DNA of 46,463 nt from Armatimonadota bacterium (GTDB taxonomy: Bacteria; Armatimonadota; Hebobacteria; GCA-020354555; CP070648), in NCBI GenBank assembly GCA_020354555.1, contig CP070648.1, positions 4,775,113 through 4,821,575 of the forward strand. The letters run 5' to 3'. The stretch's first letter is position 1. Every line of letters starts with the position of its first letter. This document shows, piece after piece, positions 43,401 through 46,463 of this stretch. The notes under the pieces are model-generated. The model worked only from the letters and a program-made list of their open reading frames with translations. It was not told the DNA's origin and did no database searches. Position numbers and translations under genes: made by a program.

Positions 43401-43864
43401 GGGTTGTTGAGGAGGACGTCGCAGCCGCCGCCCGGGCGCTCCGACAGCACAACGCACGCGTAGTTCACAAAGGCGTAACGCACATCGCACGACCAGTTTA
43501 GATGCCCGTCGCCGGTGAGGCACACGATATACCCGCGCACCGTGCCCGCGACGATATCCACCGAGCCGTCGCCGTCCACATCGCCGCACGCGGGCACCGC
43601 GCCGATGCCATCACCGAGGTCGTATTCGAATATGACCTCGCCCTTCGCGTCGAGCCGTACGACCTTGTTATCGCCAGTGGTGATGACGACGCTGTCGGGC
43701 GCGTCCGCGGAGGGATACGGGACCGGCGATGAACCAACGCCGCCGGCGATCTTAGCGCTCCAGACGATGGCTCGCTCGAGGTCGGCGCCCGCGCAGGCGG
43801 CAGAGAGCGCGAGCGCGAGGCCGACTGCCAGGATTCCGCGGGTCAGCCATTTCACATCCGACAT
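40424..43864 (-). CDS. Secreted FG-GAP beta-propeller plus DUF4091 glycosidase-like protein
   Basis: An 1146-residue protein with a signal peptide (ILAVGLALALSAACAGA). Residues ~30-410 form a beta-propeller of FG-GAP/VCBS-type blades with repeated DVDGDG- and DLNGDGKNE-like calcium loops (GDVDGDGSVDIV, ADLNGDGKNEFV, VADVDGNGELEI). A linker with a helical segment (~540-630) follows. The last ~400 residues match the DUF4091 glycoside-hydrolase-like barrel, with DFAFYPVDEPG holding the acidic pair, then DVWAPSSG and GSGFWVYYYSD. ATG 43864 has AGGAGA upstream; the TTG one codon earlier is possible. The propeller may bind polysaccharide and present it to the barrel. Confidence 0.85.
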   Translation of the reverse strand: MSDVKWLTRGILAVGLALALSAACAGADLERAIVWSAKIAGGVGSSPVPYPSADAPDSVVITTGDNKVVRLDAKGEVIFEYDLGDGIGAVPACGDVDGDGSVDIVAGTVRGYIVCLTGDGHLNWSCDVRYAFVNYACVVLSERPGGGCDVLLNNPDGWLTCLDPNGRIRWRYRIAEEGPISSPAAADLNGDGKNEFVSGIDAERIVALTNDGRLFWEFADPHNFGRCHAVVADVERDGKPEVFMLKTDADSMVHCLDGAIGRLLWAAHVPAKGFCALTVADINRDGFDEILVGTKYNELRAFSHTGEPLWVTTMGGHGIFWSSAVADVDGNGELEIVVGVRQSGVEGNSLYVLDTAGNVLGAYPQEGEANVAPMVADLDRDGALDVVSCSRNTVFAYHFGSPAKAGEVLWPCYRGNSALNGNRLTARAAVAAAAKAAAAREGRLLPATFEPVLGDTPVTATWEASTPRQGYVEIAVTNPRGVLVTQAFRTTRDEQSVEVLIPFRHRGRYQITARLLDTAARRVLFEETRALTYESLAAERRMVEEAIADLEPPATLASSVPHISAGLERRRAQLRAMLATLQARVAQVSTDAEFPEAVVAEAAALRSQIGREKAFAEFARGAAENAPDLRFIAWHDANPWDDADPRDDLPQATSAEATFAGWAYGNQREDFCLNLLSLSPDTYSVRIEPQDLVGPGEAKAPWQEHLSVLEVVWMPTRFGGEVPDMLPEMNPGRTVQLAPSRFAQVWLVVDTKGLAPGEWSIPVRLQSLTMSAEAVDVTLRLDVLPVELPYPYPWKMCNWAWPMGFPQPLRDRVIRNLISHGSNVMYANAPARQCDEQGELIGEVDWSQLDALVAVAKPGDPFLFFTSLPLSAPQGMTREAPEWKKAFKAWMQEFVAHLASIGITYRDFAFYPVDEPGNSGHSGIEQLIAEAKILREADPNAPVYADPAGAAYTLEWIRELDPWVDVWAPSSGLSNRADFHAVMSARNRHVWMYDAPGNIRVLSPLGFYRRQPWVALRNGARGSGFWVYYYSDLWGVGEKNEPDYGTVHIDRTQVVDARRWRSAHDGVQDVTAVLLLDDAVAEAETAGVDAALCERARTTRAEAVNAVSAGWDEDLPELSWEVLKRERRRVADALVGLRRAIAAKQG

Positions 43865-44206
43865 CAAGACACGTCTCCTATTCCTGGGCTCTTCCGCCCG
43901 AGATGCTCTCGGCGGGCGAATCCATCATGGGGAAGTTCGGCAAGCGAAGGGGCGTGTTCCTGCTCAGCCAGGATTCGAGTTCGGCGGGCGCACCCGAGCG
44001 CTCATGGCTCGCGTGACGGCTCACCCGCGGTTCTGTCGGGCCGCCTTTCGCAGGCGGAGGCAGTTGTGCCGCTGCGTCGGAACTGAGCCCGTATCTTGCC
44101 GTTTGGTCAGACAAGTGTTGATGAGACTCCAAGGATGCACAGGGCACATTCAGAATATGAGGCGGAGAGCCGCACAACTGCTGGCGGCGCTGAAAGGACG
44201 CAGCAC
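43865..44206. other. Divergent intergenic region
   Basis: About 340 bases between the divergent DUF4091 and aldo/keto reductase genes. It contains a hairpin CCGCCT/AGGCGG (44041-44046, 44052-44057) with a TTCGC loop and the ribosome binding site AAGGA at about 44194. No convincing promoter is visible in either direction, and the short ORFs here look spurious. Confidence 0.5.
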
Positions 44207-45070
44207 ATGTGTCAGGGCTCGCCCATCAACGGCATACCGACGCGCATTCTGGGTGGAACCGGCGTCCAGTTGGCCGTGCTTGGCGTCGGCGGGTACCACA
44301 TCGGCGCGGTCAAGGACGCCGAGCTGGGCATACGTATCATTCGGACGGCGATTGACGAGGGCGTCAACTTCCTGGACAACGCCTGGTGCTACAACGAAGG
44401 CGAAAGCGAGCGCCGCATGGGTCAGGCCATGCGCGACGGCTATCGCGACCGGGTCTTCCTGATGACGAAGAACCACGGCCGCGATGCCGCGACCTTCAAG
44501 CGCCAGTTGGATGAGAGCCTGGAGCGACTGCAAACCGACCGCATTGACCTGCTCCAATTCCACGAGATCATCCACGAGGGGGAGCCGCAGCGCATCTTTT
44601 CCGAGGGCGCGATCGAGGCGGCGGTTGAAGCGCGGGACGCGGGGAAGATACGCTTTATCGGTTTCACCGGACATCGCTGGCCCGAGCTGTTCCGCGAGAT
44701 GTTGAACGAGGACTTCGCGTGGGACACGGTGCAGCTTCCGACCAACCTGCTCGACTTCTACTTCCGCAGCTTCACGCGCGAGATCGTGCCGCTCCTCCGG
44801 GCGCGTGGGATCGGCGTCATCGGCATGAAGAGCCTGTCCGGCGGGCGCATCTTTCGGGCGGATGTCAGCGCAAAGGACGCGATCAGCTACGCGTTGACGC
44901 TGCCCATTCACACGCTGGTGAGCGGGATGGATTCGCTGGAGGTGCTCGCGGAGAACCTGGAGATCGTCCGCGCGTGGGCGCCGATGTCGGCGAAAGAGGC
45001 AAGCGCCCTGCTCGAGCGCGTCGCGCCCCACGCGCTCGACGGGCAGCTCGAATATCACAAGACGCGGTGA
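44207..45070 (+). CDS. Aldo/keto reductase
   Basis: A 287-residue aldo/keto reductase with the full tetrad: Asp57 and Tyr62 (FLDNAWCYNEGESE), Lys88 (MTKNHG) and His119 (LLQFHEI). The NADPH-binding end is shortened: GIGVIGMKSLSGGRIF, then THTLVSGMDSLEVLAENL in outline. No Fe-S cysteine cluster is added at the C-terminus, unlike many short AKRs of this group. It reduces a carbonyl compound, identity unknown. ATG 44207 follows AAGGA at eight bases; upstream in-frame ATGs lack a ribosome binding site. Confidence 0.88.
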   Translation: MCQGSPINGIPTRILGGTGVQLAVLGVGGYHIGAVKDAELGIRIIRTAIDEGVNFLDNAWCYNEGESERRMGQAMRDGYRDRVFLMTKNHGRDAATFKRQLDESLERLQTDRIDLLQFHEIIHEGEPQRIFSEGAIEAAVEARDAGKIRFIGFTGHRWPELFREMLNEDFAWDTVQLPTNLLDFYFRSFTREIVPLLRARGIGVIGMKSLSGGRIFRADVSAKDAISYALTLPIHTLVSGMDSLEVLAENLEIVRAWAPMSAKEASALLERVAPHALDGQLEYHKTR

Positions 45071-45203
45071 GCCCGTAACCGGACGACCGCGGCCGCGCTG
45101 CAACCCCGCTAGTGCCGATCGCTGGCTTGCGCAATTGAGCCGGCCGAGGTGGATGGTTGCCGCCCACGGCCACCGCAACTCAGCGGCATTTCCTACGCAA
45201 GCC

Positions 45204-45965
45204 CTAGAAGCTGTAGTGATAGGCGATCGTCGCGGTCACGTCCGGCGCATCGCCCGCAAGCGCCGTGCTCGCCCCCCACGCGAGCACCGACCAGGGGGTG
45301 AGTTGGCTGCGCACACCCACCTCGACCACGATCGAGTCGTCGCCGTCCCGCTCATCCGATTGCTCCCAGAACGCATCGAGGATCAACAGTTCGTCGAAGC
45401 TCAGCGGCCGGTCGTAGCCGATCCCGGCGAACCAGACCTGACACCGATCGCCTGGCTCAGGGGAACCGACGTCGGTGTAGGCGATATTGACGTGGACGCG
45501 CTCCGCCCACGTCCCGATGGTGCGGGTCATGATCGCCTTCGCGGAAACGTCCGTGCCCTCGGAATCCGTGCCAGTCGCAAATCGGCTCTCAAGGACGAGT
45601 GACAACGCTGGCGTGCGCATCGTTTCCGTATTGAAGTTGTACAGGGCGTGAAGTCGCACATCGCCATTGCCAGCGCGGTCGCCGCTACCGAAGAGAAACG
45701 GTGCCGCCAGGGAGACCTGGAGGTTCCTCGCGGCGCCATAGTCGAAGCCGATCTCGAGTTCGCCAAGGTCGCCTTCGTCTTCGTTGAGGTAGCGCACGGC
45801 GGCCTGCACCTCGCGCGCGCGGTAGGGATGCGGATATGCGTCCTCGACGCGCGTCGGCAGGCCCTCTTCCAGGTCCTGATGGTCGGCGGCGAAGCAGGGC
45901 AAAGGAGCGACAGACGCCAGTCCCGCCGCAATGGCCAATGCCAAGCTGATGACGGAAGTCTTCAT
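45204..45965 (-). CDS. Outer-membrane beta-barrel-like protein
   Basis: A 253-residue protein with a signal peptide (LALAIAAGLASVAPLPCFA), followed by alternating hydrophobic and polar strands of about ten residues (REVQAAVRYLN, LGELEIGFDYG, LQVSLAAPFLFG, DVRLHALYNF, PALSLVLESRFATG, HVNIAYTDVG). The C-terminus ends in aromatic YHYSF, typical of outer-membrane barrels, and the whole resembles MetA-pathway-type transporter barrels. It supports a two-membrane cell envelope. ATG 45965 is preceded by GGGAG at about nine bases. It lies 23 bases after the partial gene at the right edge, probably the same operon. Confidence 0.7.
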   Translation of the reverse strand: MKTSVISLALAIAAGLASVAPLPCFAADHQDLEEGLPTRVEDAYPHPYRAREVQAAVRYLNEDEGDLGELEIGFDYGAARNLQVSLAAPFLFGSGDRAGNGDVRLHALYNFNTETMRTPALSLVLESRFATGTDSEGTDVSAKAIMTRTIGTWAERVHVNIAYTDVGSPEPGDRCQVWFAGIGYDRPLSFDELLILDAFWEQSDERDGDDSIVVEVGVRSQLTPWSVLAWGASTALAGDAPDVTATIAYHYSF

Positions 45966-45988
45966 CCAATCGCGCTCCCTTCCCTGAA

Positions 45989-46463
45989 TCAATAGCGTAT
46001 GCCCCGGATCTTCACTTCGCCGCGCTCGTACCTGGCCATGAGATCCGAGATTCGATCCTCGGGCATCTGCATGGCCGCGTGAGCGGGCGGGTGGTGTTCC
46101 AGCTGCGCGGGCATCGTCATGCCCATAATGCGTCCCATCTCGCCCGCATCCCTCGTCCATATCTGCAGGTCGTAGGTGGTGGGGTCGTAGTCGGGATATG
46201 GTATCGGAAAGTCCGCCGCGAGCGACATGTCGCCGGGTCGTGCGAGCATTAGATCGAGAACCCGATAGAGTTCGCGGCGCTTCTGCTGCATGGTTAATTC
46301 GGGGTAAGCCAGGATGTCGTAGATGATGCCGTGCAGCATGTGCAGGTTGTCGAAGATGTTGGCGGCTGCGGGCGCGAGTTTTGAGAAACGCGGCATCGCT
46401 TCGCGCGAGAGCACCATGCGGTTGGGCGGATGCCGGAGCACTGTTTCGGTGAACAGCCGGTCG
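45989..46463 (-). CDS. Unknown protein, 5' end beyond the window
   Basis: The frame is open to the right edge and ends at TGA 45989-45991, giving the last 157 residues. They are soluble and helical, with NIFDNLHMLHGIIYDILAYPE and ELTMQQKRRELYRVLDLML in sequence, then a proline-rich stretch and HHPPAHAAMQMPEDRI. The Met/His-rich tail could bind metal, but I recognise no family. It is upstream of the outer-membrane barrel gene and probably co-transcribed with it. Confidence 0.6.
   Translation of the reverse strand, partial: DRLFTETVLRHPPNRMVLSREAMPRFSKLAPAAANIFDNLHMLHGIIYDILAYPELTMQQKRRELYRVLDLMLARPGDMSLAADFPIPYPDYDPTTYDLQIWTRDAGEMGRIMGMTMPAQLEHHPPAHAAMQMPEDRISDLMARYERGEVKIRGIRY

Noticed and set aside
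43878-44177. 99-codon minus-strand ORF in the gap before the aldo/keto reductase
   Set aside because: No ribosome binding site and no protein-like pattern; probably non-coding.
1-46463. CRISPR arrays, tRNA or rRNA genes, insertion sequences
   Set aside because: I found no regularly spaced repeats, no tRNA T-loop with acceptor stem, and no transposase-like protein in any frame.

Overview
The window is a GC-rich, gene-dense stretch of bacterial chromosome with about 40 protein genes, many starting with GTG or TTG behind clear AGGAGG-type ribosome binding sites. I see no rRNA, tRNA, CRISPR array, prophage or insertion sequence. Secreted glycosidase-like proteins, two zinc-finger anti-sigma systems, FG-GAP/DUF4091 and GH106 proteins and Wza/Wzz-type export genes suggest an uncultured, probably envelope-bearing (two-membrane) polymer degrader. 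Armatimonadota or a PVC/FCB-type lineage would fit, but the sequence alone does not settle the taxon.

Layout. 1-7 kb: the end of a formate dehydrogenase alpha subunit, then a ceramidase-like hydrolase, a 941-residue glycosidase-like protein and a secreted protein of unknown function. 7-13 kb: a Gfo/Idh/MocA oxidoreductase broken by one in-frame TAA, a MenA-type prenyltransferase, an SGNH hydrolase, and a membrane-anchored fusion of a neutral-ceramidase domain with an Ntn-hydrolase (C45) domain. 13-18 kb: a flavin reductase, then an ECF sigma factor, an anti-sigma factor and a 917-residue membrane protein joined by 4-bp overlaps. 18-23 kb: a methyltransferase, an ImmA-like protein without its zinc motif, a cysteine hydrolase and a Wza/Wzz pair behind a near-consensus promoter. 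22.5-27 kb: cupin, MttB-family and YhcH genes, then a second sigma/anti-sigma operon on the minus strand. 27-30.4 kb: a GH106-like glycosidase.

30.6-38.8 kb is mostly a minus-strand redox and 2-oxoacid block: a lipoyl-less E2, E1-alpha and E1-beta in one tight operon, then peroxiredoxin, a CxxC thioredoxin-fold protein and a DUF2156 protein, with superoxide dismutase and a 2-hydroxyacid dehydrogenase upstream and a divergent thioredoxin-reductase-like flavoprotein lacking NADPH motifs. 38.9-46.4 kb holds a secreted purple-acid-phosphatase-like enzyme, a 1146-residue FG-GAP/DUF4091 protein, an aldo/keto reductase, an outer-membrane barrel-like protein and a truncated unknown gene.

The points most worth following are the ceramidase/Ntn-hydrolase fusion, the sigma/anti-sigma/sensor-like triad, the redox block with its non-canonical flavoprotein and E2, GTAG-headed REP-like palindromes at 32.6 and 40.2 kb, and the complete absence of TAA among the 40 stop codons while the one in-frame interruption is a TAA.
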